This document shows, piece after piece, positions 27,897 through 36,131 of a DNA stretch of 36,518 nt. Positions within the stretch are counted from its first letter, which is position 1; each line of letters begins with the position of its first letter. Below the pieces are notes generated by a model that did not search any database, had not been told where the DNA came from, and saw nothing but the letters and a program-made list of their open reading frames with translations. A program made the translations under genes and the position numbers. Origin of the DNA: JBKECA01 sp047973435 (GTDB lineage: Bacteria > Planctomycetota > Planctomycetia > Planctomycetales > Planctomycetaceae); assembly GCA_047973435.1 (NCBI GenBank), contig JBKECA010000238.1, positions 1 through 36,518 of the forward strand, read 5' to 3'.

Positions 27897-27938
27897 GTTG
27901 TCGGCCGTGGCACGATTCAATCCCCGCTGGCCGACAAC
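27897..27938. repeat. 10-base inverted repeat in the divergent comEC/TIM-barrel intergenic region
   Basis: GTTGTCGGCC at 27897-27906 is the perfect inverse of GGCCGACAAC at 27929-27938, with a 22-base loop. A smaller nested pairing GGCCG...CGGCC overlaps the left arm. It lies 80 bases before the start of the TIM-barrel gene and about 85 bases before the start of comEC. It could be an operator for both or a leader hairpin. Confidence 0.45.
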
Positions 27939-28017
27939 TGCATCACACCACCGCGTCCAACGCGGGTGGCCGATTCGGTTCTGACAGATTCTTCATCTCC
28001 TTGTGGAGCTGCCTCGC

Positions 28018-28983
28018 ATGTCTTCGACCCGCTGTCTCACTCGCCGCGAGTTCACTCGACTGGCCGTCGCCTCTGTTGCGGGCGCGGCGATCTTCCCGCG
28101 GCTGTCGAGTTCCGCCGCGGCGGCCGATCAACCGCCCTTGTTTCGTATCTCGCTGGCCGAATGGTCGCTGCACAAGAAGCTGCAGAAGGGGGAATTGGAC
28201 AATCTCGATTTCGCCAAGGTCGCCAAGGAAGAGTTCGGTATCGACGGCATTGAGTACGTCAACCAGTTCTTCATGGACAAGGCGGAGGACCAGAAGTACC
28301 TGGGCGAACTCAAGCAGCGGGCGACGGATCACGGTGTCAAGAGCCTGCTGATCATGTGCGACCGCGAAGGGAACCTGGGCGATCCCGACAACGCCAAGCG
28401 GAACCAGGCCGTTGAGAACCACAAGAAGTGGGTCGAGGCCGCTGCCTTCCTGGGCTGTCATTCCATTCGCGTGAATGCCGCAAGTGGCGGTTCCTACGAG
28501 GAGCAATTGGAACTCGCCGCGGACGGCCTCCGCAAGCTGACCCAGTTTGCCGAGCAGCACCAGCTGAGCGTGCTGGTTGAAAATCACGGTGGTCTCTCCT
28601 CGAATGCCGCGTGGCTGTCAGAAGTAATGCGGCGGGTCGATCATCCCCATTGCGGGACGCTGCCGGACTTCGGCAACTTCGGCATCGACCGCAACAAGGG
28701 AGAATGGTACGACCGCTATAAGGGGGTGGAAGAATTGATGCCCTTTGCCCATGCCGTGAGTGCCAAGTCGCATGAGTTCGACGACGCCCACCCGCTCGTG
28801 ACCTACGACCGCAAGTGGAAGCAGGAGACCGACTTCCTGAAAATGATGAAGATCGTCCTCGCCGCTGGCTACAACGGCTACGTCGGCATCGAGTACGAAG
28901 GCAGCGAACTCGACGAGTACGAAGGGATTCGTAAGACGAAGGCCATTCTCGAAAAGTGCCGCGCCGAGTTTAGACCGGCTTAA
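28018..28983 (+). CDS. sugar phosphate isomerase/epimerase-like TIM-barrel protein, Tat-exported
   Basis: A 321-residue protein. The ATG at 28018 has GGAG nine bases upstream and begins a Tat signal (LTRREFTRLAVASVAGAAIF). The mature part belongs to the xylose-isomerase-like TIM-barrel family (AP endonuclease 2-like): FRISLAEWSLHKKL, IDGIEYVNQFF, IRVNAASGG, LSVLVENHGGLSSN, CGTLPDFGNFGI and YNGYVGIEYEGSELDEYEG, with Glu, Asp and His positions suited to metal binding. Exported members of this family are very common in Planctomycetes; substrates are mostly unknown. It may act on sugars in the periplasm. gcvT follows 91 bases later. Confidence 0.9.
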   Translation: MSSTRCLTRREFTRLAVASVAGAAIFPRLSSSAAAADQPPLFRISLAEWSLHKKLQKGELDNLDFAKVAKEEFGIDGIEYVNQFFMDKAEDQKYLGELKQRATDHGVKSLLIMCDREGNLGDPDNAKRNQAVENHKKWVEAAAFLGCHSIRVNAASGGSYEEQLELAADGLRKLTQFAEQHQLSVLVENHGGLSSNAAWLSEVMRRVDHPHCGTLPDFGNFGIDRNKGEWYDRYKGVEELMPFAHAVSAKSHEFDDAHPLVTYDRKWKQETDFLKMMKIVLAAGYNGYVGIEYEGSELDEYEGIRKTKAILEKCRAEFRPA

Positions 28984-28994
28984 CTGCTGATCGG

Positions 28995-29023
28995 CAGCGC
29001 GGCGGTTGTTGGCCGCCGCGCTG
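28995..29023 (+). terminator. strong GC-rich hairpin after the TIM-barrel gene
   Basis: CAGCGCGGCGG (28995-29005) pairs perfectly with CCGCCGCGCTG (29013-29023) around a seven-base loop. It begins 12 bases after the stop codon. Only TTA follows, so it lacks a real T tract; it may terminate weakly or separate the message from gcvT. Confidence 0.6.
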
Positions 29024-29074
29024 TTACGTGTGCGACTTTCCGCTGCTGATCTCTCGTCTCGACGAAGCACTCCC

Positions 29075-30160
29075 ATGCTCAGGACTCCCCTCTGCGATTG
29101 GCATCACTCTCACTCCGGCCGAATGGTGGACTTTGCAGGCTGGGAGATGCCCGTTCAATACAGCTCGATTGTCGACGAGCACAACGCCGTCCGGCAACGG
29201 GCGGGGCTGTTCGATATCGCCCACATGGGACGGGTGTTCTTCACCGGTCCTGACGCAATGTCGTTCCTCAACCACCTGCTGACGAACGACGTCACCCAAT
29301 TGAAGATCGGTCAGGTTCGCTATTCCCTGATTTGTAATCGCGGCGGGGGCATCCTGGACGACGTGCTGATTTACCGTCTGGAGCACGGCACTTACATGCT
29401 TGTGGTCAATGCGTCCAATCGGGAAAAGATCCTGAAGTGGATCGAGCATCACCTGATGGGCTACACGCTGTCGGCGGTCGATGAGACGCGGTCCCGCAGC
29501 ATGCTGGCATTACAGGGTCCGCAGTCGCTGGCAATCCTGCAGCCCCTTGCCGACGCGGACCTGGGAGGCATGAAATACTACAGCGCGAGGTCCTGTCGGG
29601 TCGCGGGCGCGGACGCGATCGTCAGCCGCACTGGATACACGGGCGAAGACGGGTACGAAGTGATCGTCGAGAACGGCGATACAGTCCCGGTGTGGGACAA
29701 CATCATCTCGGCCGGGCAGGCACACGGCCTTGTCCCTTGCGGTCTGGGCTGCCGGGATACCCTGCGGCTGGAAGCCGCCATGCCGCTGTACGGTCATGAA
29801 ATGGATGAACGAACCGATCCCTGCACAGCGGGGCTGATGTTCGGCGTCAAGCTACAGAAAGGGGACTTCATCGGCCGCGCCTCAATTGCTCATGCGGCTA
29901 GCGATACGAGTCTGCCGCGCCGGGTTGGCCTCGAACTGGTGGGCCGGCGTATTGCCCGCGAGGGGTCGCTGCTGTTCTCCGAAGACGAGCAGGTCGGTCG
30001 GGTGACGTCAGGGACGTTTTCTCCAACGCTGCAGAAATCGATTGCGATGGGTTATCTGCCAACCCAACTGGCTTCCGCAGGGAACAGAATCGAGGTCGAC
30101 ATCCGCGGCAAGCGCGAAAGTGCCAAGGTCGTTCCACTGCCGTTTTACAAGCGAAGCTGA
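29075..30160 (+). CDS. gcvT: aminomethyltransferase (glycine cleavage system T protein)
   Basis: A 361-residue GcvT. The ATG at 29075 matches the family start (LRTPLCDWHHSHSGRMVDFAGWEMPVQYSSI spans the first 32 residues). Family segments are AGLFDIAHMGRVFFTGPDA, LTNDVTQL, GGGILDDVLIYRL, LALQGPQSLAIL, SRTGYTGEDGYEV and GLGCRDTLRLEAAMPLYGHEM. It transfers the methylene group from the aminomethyl-lipoyl H protein to tetrahydrofolate, releasing ammonia. gcvH and gcvP, often adjacent, are not in the window. No glycine riboswitch was recognised in the 91-base upstream gap. Confidence 0.95.
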   Translation: MLRTPLCDWHHSHSGRMVDFAGWEMPVQYSSIVDEHNAVRQRAGLFDIAHMGRVFFTGPDAMSFLNHLLTNDVTQLKIGQVRYSLICNRGGGILDDVLIYRLEHGTYMLVVNASNREKILKWIEHHLMGYTLSAVDETRSRSMLALQGPQSLAILQPLADADLGGMKYYSARSCRVAGADAIVSRTGYTGEDGYEVIVENGDTVPVWDNIISAGQAHGLVPCGLGCRDTLRLEAAMPLYGHEMDERTDPCTAGLMFGVKLQKGDFIGRASIAHAASDTSLPRRVGLELVGRRIAREGSLLFSEDEQVGRVTSGTFSPTLQKSIAMGYLPTQLASAGNRIEVDIRGKRESAKVVPLPFYKRS

Positions 30161-30228
30161 AAGGCTCTGCGTTTCGCGCCGCGAAAGCCACGTGAGAATG
30201 GGGCTCCGCCTTCCCAGCCCTCACAGGA

Positions 30229-30243
30229 TGAGACTAAATCTCA
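30229..30243. promoter_or_regulatory. Fur-family-like operator (7-1-7 palindrome)
   Basis: TGAGACTAAATCTCA has 7-base arms around one central base with a single mismatched pair. The layout and ends match the classic Fur-type box (TGAnAATnATTnTCA) closely enough to suggest a Fur or Zur class regulator. A further TGAGAAT half-site lies at 30193-30199. The site is 93 bases before the His-rich gene that heads the metal-efflux cluster. Which regulator binds is inference. Confidence 0.5.
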
Positions 30244-30280
30244 ATTCGGATTTACCTAGATTCCCAAGCCCGACTTCTCC

Positions 30281-30310
30281 TTGACCTGACTGACTCCACT
30301 GGACGATATT
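30281..30310 (+). promoter_or_regulatory. possible sigma-70 promoter of the metal-efflux cluster
   Basis: TTGACC at 30281-30286 matches five of six -35 bases, and GATATT at 30305-30310 matches four of six -10 bases, with an 18-base spacer. Its -10 element ends 25 bases before the start codon at 30336. The Fur-like box lies 38 bases upstream of the -35. Confidence 0.35.
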
Positions 30311-30335
30311 GATGTGACGATAGAGCACAGGTTGC

Positions 30336-30842
30336 ATGCATACCCCTTCCGGTCAACGCCGACATTTCTCCGCACGTTGCAACTGGCAGCGAGTCTGGGT
30401 GACGGTGTTGCTGCTGGTTTCTCTGTGGCGGGGGCCGTTGCCGTGGTGTCACAATCACGCTGCTCCCGAGAGTGCGGCCCACGACTCGGCTGAGTTGGCC
30501 TGGCACGTGCGGTGGCTGCACCACGCTGCGGCGATTGAGAACGTCGACTCTGGCTGGCATTGGCATTTCGTACTGCCGAATGACATTGATGGCGATGGCA
30601 GGCAGGATGGCGAATTTTGCGAATGCTTGCTGACGTCCAGTTCGGTGAACGGGGACGGTAAGCACCTTGGCCAGAGTTCGGGCGACTCGCCGGAATTCAT
30701 CGGGTATTTGCTGACGTCACTCAAAGTCGACGTCGATCCGATGATCTCGTCGCCGTCGTATCGAGGTTTCCGACCTGATTCCGGTCGCACCTTCCGCAGC
30801 GGCCCCGACGTGCGCCTGCTCGCCAGCGTCACGCTGTGCTGA
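30336..30842 (+). CDS. small exported His-rich protein at the head of a heavy-metal efflux cluster
   Basis: A 168-residue protein whose family I do not recognise. A hydrophobic segment VWVTVLLLVSLWRGPLPW (about residues 20-37) looks like a signal or anchor. It is followed by a stretch with a high density of His (CHNH at 38-41, then AHDSAELAWHVRWLHH and WHWHF to about 77). An acidic DIDGDGRQDGE segment near 83-93 resembles a calcium-binding loop. The C-terminal half is rich in Ser, Asp and Gly with FRPDSGRTFRSGPDVR. It precedes the CzcB-like adaptor by 189 bases and follows a Fur-like box, so a metal-binding role in the envelope is plausible. Real coding is supported by the signal-like start and context, not by homology. 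Confidence 0.6.
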   Translation: MHTPSGQRRHFSARCNWQRVWVTVLLLVSLWRGPLPWCHNHAAPESAAHDSAELAWHVRWLHHAAAIENVDSGWHWHFVLPNDIDGDGRQDGEFCECLLTSSSVNGDGKHLGQSSGDSPEFIGYLLTSLKVDVDPMISSPSYRGFRPDSGRTFRSGPDVRLLASVTLC

Positions 30843-30854
30843 ACACTCTTTGCA

Positions 30855-30876
30855 GCCGCCTTGGCTGAAGGGCGGC
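30855..30876 (+). other. GC-rich hairpin between the His-rich gene and the adaptor gene
   Basis: GCCGCC (30855-30860) pairs with GGCGGC (30871-30876) around a ten-base loop, 12 bases after the stop codon of the His-rich gene. No T tract follows. It may limit transcription into the adaptor gene or protect the upstream message. Confidence 0.4.
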
Positions 30877-31031
30877 GGATTAGTGAGAGCGTCCGATCTT
30901 CTGGGGCGTCTGCTCCTGCTGCCTGCTTAGTCATTCGCGGCCACTGAGGTCATCTCGCGACTGACGCTGCTCTCGACTTTCTGCCGCAGCCCGCGGCGGT
31001 TTCCCTTTCCGATCTCCAGAAAGCTCTGGAA

Positions 31032-32486
31032 ATGTGGCATCGCATCCAAACCGTATTGATCTTTTCCGTCGTGTGCGTGGTGGGACTCTGGGGAGTGTGG
31101 AAGCTGTGGCCCCACGCTGCGGAAGTGGCCGCCTTTGGCCCTGACGATGCGTCCACGCCGCTGCTGACGCTTCCGGCCGAAAAGATTTCGGCGATCGGAA
31201 TAGAACGAGAAGTCGCCGAAAAACGTCCACTGCAACGGACACTCTCGGCCCCCGGGCGTTTGCAGTACGACGACACCCGACATATCGAAGTGAAGACTGC
31301 AACGGACGGCGTCCTGGTGGAAGTTCGGGTCAAGCCGGGTGATCGCGTCGAGACCGGTGCCATAGTGGCCGTCGTCAGCAGTCCCGAAGTCGGCACGGCT
31401 CGAGCCGATGTTCTGGAACGAGTCGCCGGCGAACTAGTTGCCGTCGAATTCAAAGACTGGAAGCTGGCCACCTGCGAAGGACTGGAACGACTCGCCCAGT
31501 CCGTGCAGGCGGAGAAGACGTTGGAGGAAATACGCCGTGAGTTTCAAAGCGTGCAGCTGGGCAGTGCTCGCGAACAAATTTTGAGCGCATTCGGCAAGTT
31601 CACACTGGCTCGCAGCGTCGCCAGTCAGATGGAATCGGCCTCGTCCACGGGAGCGGTTCCACAGAGAACGATTCAGGAAGCCGTCAGTGCTCGCGACACA
31701 ACTGCGGCGGCGTTGGACTCCATTCTTGAACAGTCTCTATTCGATGCTCGGCAGCAATGTCGGCAAGCGGTTAACGCGGCGGCAGATGCCCAGCGTCGAC
31801 TGCAAATCAGCCGGCAGCATTTGCGAACGCTGCTCGGCTTCGTGGGAGAAATGTCATCTCAGGGAGATGGCATGGGAGAGGCGATCGACCCGCAGTCCAA
31901 TCTGTCGCTCGTCGAAGTGCGTGCTCCGTTCGCCGGCAGCATCGAAAAGAAAGTCTTCTCCGCCTCGGAACGGGTCGCCCAGGGAGACACCTTGTTCGTG
32001 CTGGCCGATACCACGCGGTTGTGGATTTCAGCGGACTTGCGTGAACGAGAATGGGAGGCCGCCCAACTGCAGCCGGGAGATCCCCTGCAGGTCAGTTTCC
32101 CGGCATTGGGGGACACTTCTTTTCCCGCGCGAGTCTACTTTGTCGGCCGCGAGGTTGATCTCCAGACCAATGCGCTACCGCTGGTCGCGACAATCGACAA
32201 CCCGGAAGGACAGCTCCGGCCCGGGATGTTCGCGGAGATCACTCTGCCGGTGGGGCAGGTGTCACAGATGCTGACCGTCCCTGAAAGCGCCATCCTCGAA
32301 CATCAGGGAGCCAAGTTCGTCTTCTCTCCCGAGAGCGAATCGTCTTTCCGACGAATTGACATCAAGACCGGTCTGCAACAGGGGGACTGGCTGGAGGTTC
32401 GTAACGGACTGACGGAGGGAATGCCCATTGTGACCGCGGGGGGATTCCAGCTCAAGAGCGAGCTGCTACTGGAACGGGACGAGTAG
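31032..32486 (+). CDS. czcB: RND efflux periplasmic adaptor subunit (CzcB/CusB-like)
   Basis: A 484-residue membrane fusion protein. A single N-terminal membrane segment (VLIFSVVCVVGLWGVW) is followed by the first half of the barrel-sandwich (GRLQYDDTRHIEVKTATDGVLVEVRVKPGDRVETGAIVAVV, about 70-115), a long helical hairpin (about 130-275), the second half (LVEVRAPFAGSIEKKVFSASERVAQGDTLFVLADTTRLWI, about 290-335), a beta-barrel, and a membrane-proximal domain with VPESAILEHQGAKFVF. It links the inner-membrane pump to the outer membrane. The pump gene follows after 254 bases. No separate N-terminal metal-binding domain of the larger CzcB type is seen. Confidence 0.9.
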   Translation: MWHRIQTVLIFSVVCVVGLWGVWKLWPHAAEVAAFGPDDASTPLLTLPAEKISAIGIEREVAEKRPLQRTLSAPGRLQYDDTRHIEVKTATDGVLVEVRVKPGDRVETGAIVAVVSSPEVGTARADVLERVAGELVAVEFKDWKLATCEGLERLAQSVQAEKTLEEIRREFQSVQLGSAREQILSAFGKFTLARSVASQMESASSTGAVPQRTIQEAVSARDTTAAALDSILEQSLFDARQQCRQAVNAAADAQRRLQISRQHLRTLLGFVGEMSSQGDGMGEAIDPQSNLSLVEVRAPFAGSIEKKVFSASERVAQGDTLFVLADTTRLWISADLREREWEAAQLQPGDPLQVSFPALGDTSFPARVYFVGREVDLQTNALPLVATIDNPEGQLRPGMFAEITLPVGQVSQMLTVPESAILEHQGAKFVFSPESESSFRRIDIKTGLQQGDWLEVRNGLTEGMPIVTAGGFQLKSELLLERDE

Positions 32487-32740
32487 CGACCGACAGGTCA
32501 GGCCTCGCGGTGTGCGAGGAGGTTCAACATATCGAGACACTCCCAGCGGCGTGTCTGACGAATCCATCGGCGAGCCGGCGGCACTGACACCCCGGACCTT
32601 GTTTCTGTCTGGTCGGGTCCAAGGGTAAATGGCCGTCCGGCTCGTCGGTGGGTTGCTGAGAAATGCGAAATTGACCGATTGAACGACGCCTCTGAAATGC
32701 GGCGGTTCCAGGAACGAGCACGGCTGGATGTGAGCCTTTT

Positions 32741-35700
32741 ATGTTAGCGAAATTGATTGAAGTCTCGCTGGAGAACCGGTTCCTGGTCCTCACTTTTACG
32801 CTGCTGATGGCGCTGGCCGGAGCCAATGCGGCGCTGCACCTGCCGATCGATGCCGTGCCGGACATGACCAACGTCCAGGTGACCGTGATCACCAGTGCCG
32901 GGTCCCTGTCGCCGGTCGAGGTCGAACGCTACGTCACTTATCCGGTGGAGTCCACCATGGGGGGGCTCCCGAATGTTGAAGAGGTCCGCAGCGTCTCCAA
33001 GTTCGGCATCTCCGTCGTCACGATTGTGTTTGAAGAAGGGACCAACATCTACTGGGCGCGGCAACTCGTCCAGGAGCGCATCGCCCTCGCCGCCGGCAAT
33101 ATTCCGCAAGGCTACGGCACGCCGGAAATGGGACCGCTCACGACCGCACTCGGGGAGATCTTGCAGTTCGAAGTCCGCGATCCGAGTCGCACTTCCATGG
33201 AACTGCGCTCGATCCTGGAGTGGGACATCGCACCCAAACTCCGCGAGGTCCAGGGAGTGACCGAGATCAATACACACGGCGGTTTCTACAAGACGTTTGA
33301 AGTCCGGCCCGATCCGTCGCGGCTGACCAGCTACAACATTACGCTCGACACGCTGTTTACCCGGCTGGCGGAAAACAATGCGTCAGCGGGTGGTGGCTAC
33401 ATCGTGCATCACGACGAACAGCGGTTCATCCGTGGACAGGCATTGATCGAAAAAGTCAGCGACTTGGGCAAGATCGTTGTCCGTCGGGAAGGGGACGGCA
33501 CGCCGATTCTGCTGCGGGATGTGGCCGATATCAGCGTGGCGCCAATGACCCGTCAGGGCGCCGTCACCCGTGACGCCCGGGGCGAAGCCGTCACCGGACT
33601 GGTGATGATGTTGATTGGAGAGAACTCCCGGGAAGTTGTCACGCGAGTCAAAGAACGCATCGAGGAAATCAAGCCGACGCTGCCGGAAGGTGTCTCGATG
33701 GAGATTATCTACGACCGCTCCGCACTAATCGGACGGACCCTGCACACGGTGGAAAAGAATCTTCTGGAGGGGGGAATTCTTGTCATCGTGGTGCTGCTGT
33801 TCATGCTCGGCAGCTTTCGAGCCGGCTTGATTACCGCGATGGCAATTCCGCTGTCGATGCTCTTCGCAACGACGCTCATGCAGGGCTTCGGCATTACCGC
33901 CAGTCTGATGAGTCTGGGGGCGATTGACTTCGGTCTGATCGTCGACTCGTCGGTCATCATGGTGGAGAACTGCATCCATCGACTGTCACACAATCACGAT
34001 GGTCGCAGTCGGACGGAAATCATTCGGAACGCCGCCATCGAGGTCCGCAAGCCGACCATGTTCGGCGAACTGATCATCTCGATTGTGTACCTGCCCATCC
34101 TGATGCTGCAGGGGACGGAAGGTAAACTGTTCCGCCCCATGGCGCTCACCGTGCTGTTCGCGCTGTTCGGCTCTCTGATTCTCTCCATGACATTCATGCC
34201 GGCCATGGCCTCGCTGGCATTGCCGCGTAATCTGACGGACAAGGATGTCTGGCTGGTGCGGATAATCAAATTCTTCTACCGCCCGGTCGTCACCAGGGCG
34301 ATCAACAATCCGCAGGTCACCGCAGCCATTGCGTTTTGCGTGTTCGCGATCAGCGTACCGGTTGCCATGAACCTGGGTGCGGAGTTCATGCCGCGGCTGG
34401 AAGAAGGCGACATGCTCGTCGAAGCGGTGCGCCTGCCCAGTGCCTCGCTGGAAGGGGCCATCAACATGTCGACCCGAATCGAGCATCAGCTCATTGAAAT
34501 GCCCGAAATCAAGACCGTTTTCTGCAAGACCGGCCGCCCGGAAATCGCCAACGATGTCATGGGCGTCCATCAGACGGATGTCTGGGTCATCCTTAAAGAC
34601 CATCACGAATGGCCCGTTCCCAAAACGCGCGATCAGTTGATTGATGAGATGTCGGAACGGTTGAATACCAACGTTCCCGGTGTCGCGTTTGGCTTTACGC
34701 AGCCGATCGAAATGCGTGTGGATGAACTGGTCGCCGGCGTCAAAGCCGACGTTGCGGTCTTGCTCTACGGGGATGACCTGCGGATCCTCGCGGAAAAGTC
34801 CAAAGAGATTGAGCGCGTACTGAAGGCCATTCCAGGCGCTGTCGATGTGAAGGCCGACATGCAGGCCAACCTGACAACGCTGACGATTGTCCCGGATCGA
34901 ACCGCGCTGGCCCGGTACGGGATCGAAGCCGCCAGGGTCATGGACGTTGTCTCGTCGCTCGGAGGACACGAAGTGGGCCTCATCTTTGAAGGTCGCGCCC
35001 GGTATCCCATTCGCGTCCGAATTCCCGAGGACTGGCGGAGCAAAGTCGATCGACTGAAGCAACTCCCGGTTTCCGAGGCGGGGGGGAAGGCGGTTCCCCT
35101 GGGGGAACTGGCGGAAATCCGAATCGAAGAAACCCCCCCGTCGGTCGAACATGAATCGAATCGCCGCCGGACGTTCATCTCCGCCAACGTTCGAGGTCGC
35201 GACGTGGCCACCTTCGTCGCCGACGCACAACGTGCAGTGAGCAAGCAGGTCGATATGCCGACCGGCTACGAAATTCGCTGGGGGGGCGATTTCGAAAACC
35301 TCCAATCCGCCAGTCGCAGGCTGATGCTCATCACGCCAATCGTGCTGCTGATGATCTTCCTGCTGCTGCATACGTCGTTCAAATCGTCCCGGCTGGCAAT
35401 GCTCATCTTCCTGGCCGTCCCAATGGCCGCGTCCGGGGGAGTCTTCGCTTTGATGCTGCGAGGTATGCCGTTCAGCATCTCGGCCGGTGTTGGATTTATC
35501 GCCCTGTTCGGTGTCGCGGTGCTCAATGGTCTGGTGTGGGTAAGCGCCGCGGAGCATCTGAGACACGCGGGAATCCCGATCGGGGAAGCCACTCGTGAAA
35601 CCGCCATCGCCCGACTTCGACCCGTGCTGATGACCGCGATGGTGGCCGCGCTCGGCTTCCTGCCGATGGCCCTCTCCACGGGAGACGGTGCGGAAATGCA

Positions 35701-35818
35701 GAAACCCCTGGCCAGCGTCGTCATCGGCGGTCTCGTCACCTCGACGTTGCTGACGTCGCTGGTGGTCCCCGCCATCTATCCTTGGTTTGCCCCAAGAGAT
35801 ACGGCGAAGGATGCCTGA
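32741..35818 (+). CDS. czcA: heavy-metal efflux RND pump (CzcA/CusA family)
   Basis: A 1025-residue inner-membrane proton-driven pump with 12 expected membrane helices and two large periplasmic loops. The HME start ENRFLVLTFTLLMALAG, LPIDAVPDMTNVQVTV and YPVESTMGGLPNVEEVRS are present. The proton-relay motif in helix 4 is GAIDFGLIVDSSVIMVEN, giving Asp396, Asp402 and Glu409, the spacing of the divalent-metal CzcA type and not the monovalent CusA type. So Zn, Co, Cd, Ni or Fe(II) are more likely substrates than Cu or Ag; this is inference. The usual DGA after the second Asp is DSS here. No CzcC-like outer-membrane factor gene is adjacent. Confidence 0.94.
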   Translation: MLAKLIEVSLENRFLVLTFTLLMALAGANAALHLPIDAVPDMTNVQVTVITSAGSLSPVEVERYVTYPVESTMGGLPNVEEVRSVSKFGISVVTIVFEEGTNIYWARQLVQERIALAAGNIPQGYGTPEMGPLTTALGEILQFEVRDPSRTSMELRSILEWDIAPKLREVQGVTEINTHGGFYKTFEVRPDPSRLTSYNITLDTLFTRLAENNASAGGGYIVHHDEQRFIRGQALIEKVSDLGKIVVRREGDGTPILLRDVADISVAPMTRQGAVTRDARGEAVTGLVMMLIGENSREVVTRVKERIEEIKPTLPEGVSMEIIYDRSALIGRTLHTVEKNLLEGGILVIVVLLFMLGSFRAGLITAMAIPLSMLFATTLMQGFGITASLMSLGAIDFGLIVDSSVIMVENCIHRLSHNHDGRSRTEIIRNAAIEVRKPTMFGELIISIVYLPILMLQGTEGKLFRPMALTVLFALFGSLILSMTFMPAMASLALPRNLTDKDVWLVRIIKFFYRPVVTRAINNPQVTAAIAFCVFAISVPVAMNLGAEFMPRLEEGDMLVEAVRLPSASLEGAINMSTRIEHQLIEMPEIKTVFCKTGRPEIANDVMGVHQTDVWVILKDHHEWPVPKTRDQLIDEMSERLNTNVPGVAFGFTQPIEMRVDELVAGVKADVAVLLYGDDLRILAEKSKEIERVLKAIPGAVDVKADMQANLTTLTIVPDRTALARYGIEAARVMDVVSSLGGHEVGLIFEGRARYPIRVRIPEDWRSKVDRLKQLPVSEAGGKAVPLGELAEIRIEETPPSVEHESNRRRTFISANVRGRDVATFVADAQRAVSKQVDMPTGYEIRWGGDFENLQSASRRLMLITPIVLLMIFLLLHTSFKSSRLAMLIFLAVPMAASGGVFALMLRGMPFSISAGVGFIALFGVAVLNGLVWVSAAEHLRHAGIPIGEATRETAIARLRPVLMTAMVAALGFLPMALSTGDGAEMQKPLASVVIGGLVTSTLLTSLVVPAIYPWFAPRDTAKDA

Positions 35819-35839
35819 CGTGAGTCTCACGTCGAGACT
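35817..35839. repeat. overlapping inverted repeats directly after the efflux pump gene
   Basis: GACGTGAG (35817-35824) and CTCACGTC (35826-35833) are perfect inverted arms around one base, starting inside the czcA stop codon. AGTCTC (35823-35828) and GAGACT (35834-35839) form a second, overlapping inverted repeat. No T tract follows. It may be an operator or a weak terminator structure. Confidence 0.5.
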
Positions 35840-36131
35840 GGCCGAGTCGTTGGCGAGTCTGCGTTGCGTCGGGACGGTGGTCCTCGTGGTGTGAGGTTTT
35901 CCACCGCCCCGTTGCGCCGCAGGAAATGTGAGCATGCGCGGCGCTGAAACGGGTCGTCATCGGTAGGCGGGATCGACTGCAATGTGACCGTGCCGGCGCA
36001 GGATCAGCAGCCCACGCCAGTCCGGAGATCGGGCAGGGTTTGACGTCACCTTCAAGCTCGCCCAGAATCATGGTTGCCATCTGAGAACCGGTCCCGCGTT
36101 ACTCCCCCCCCCGGAAGTCAAAAGCCGAATC
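35819..36131. other. gene-free stretch after the efflux cluster
   Basis: About 310 bases hold no convincing gene. A minus-strand frame from 36080 runs into the pump gene but shows no domain, and most of its length is antisense. A run of nine C lies at about 36104-36112. The inverted repeats at 35817-35839 are at its left edge. Confidence 0.5.

Noticed and set aside
27907..27925. Sigma-54 type promoter TGGCACG before the TIM-barrel gene
   Set aside because: The -24 element TGGCACG fits, but the matching -12 element (TTGC) is absent at the right distance.
28984..29074. Glycine riboswitch upstream of gcvT
   Set aside because: The gap is only 91 bases and is mostly occupied by the hairpin after the previous gene; no aptamer-like conserved core is visible.
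33986..35935. A 649-residue open frame on the minus strand across the efflux pump gene
   Set aside because: It is antisense to a clear RND pump gene, contains no recognisable domain, is rich in His, Arg, Asp and Gln as expected from reverse reading of GC-rich codons, and has no ribosome-binding site.
35736..36080. Minus-strand frame of 114 residues after the pump gene
   Set aside because: Part is antisense to the pump gene, there is no domain or signal, and no context for a gene there.
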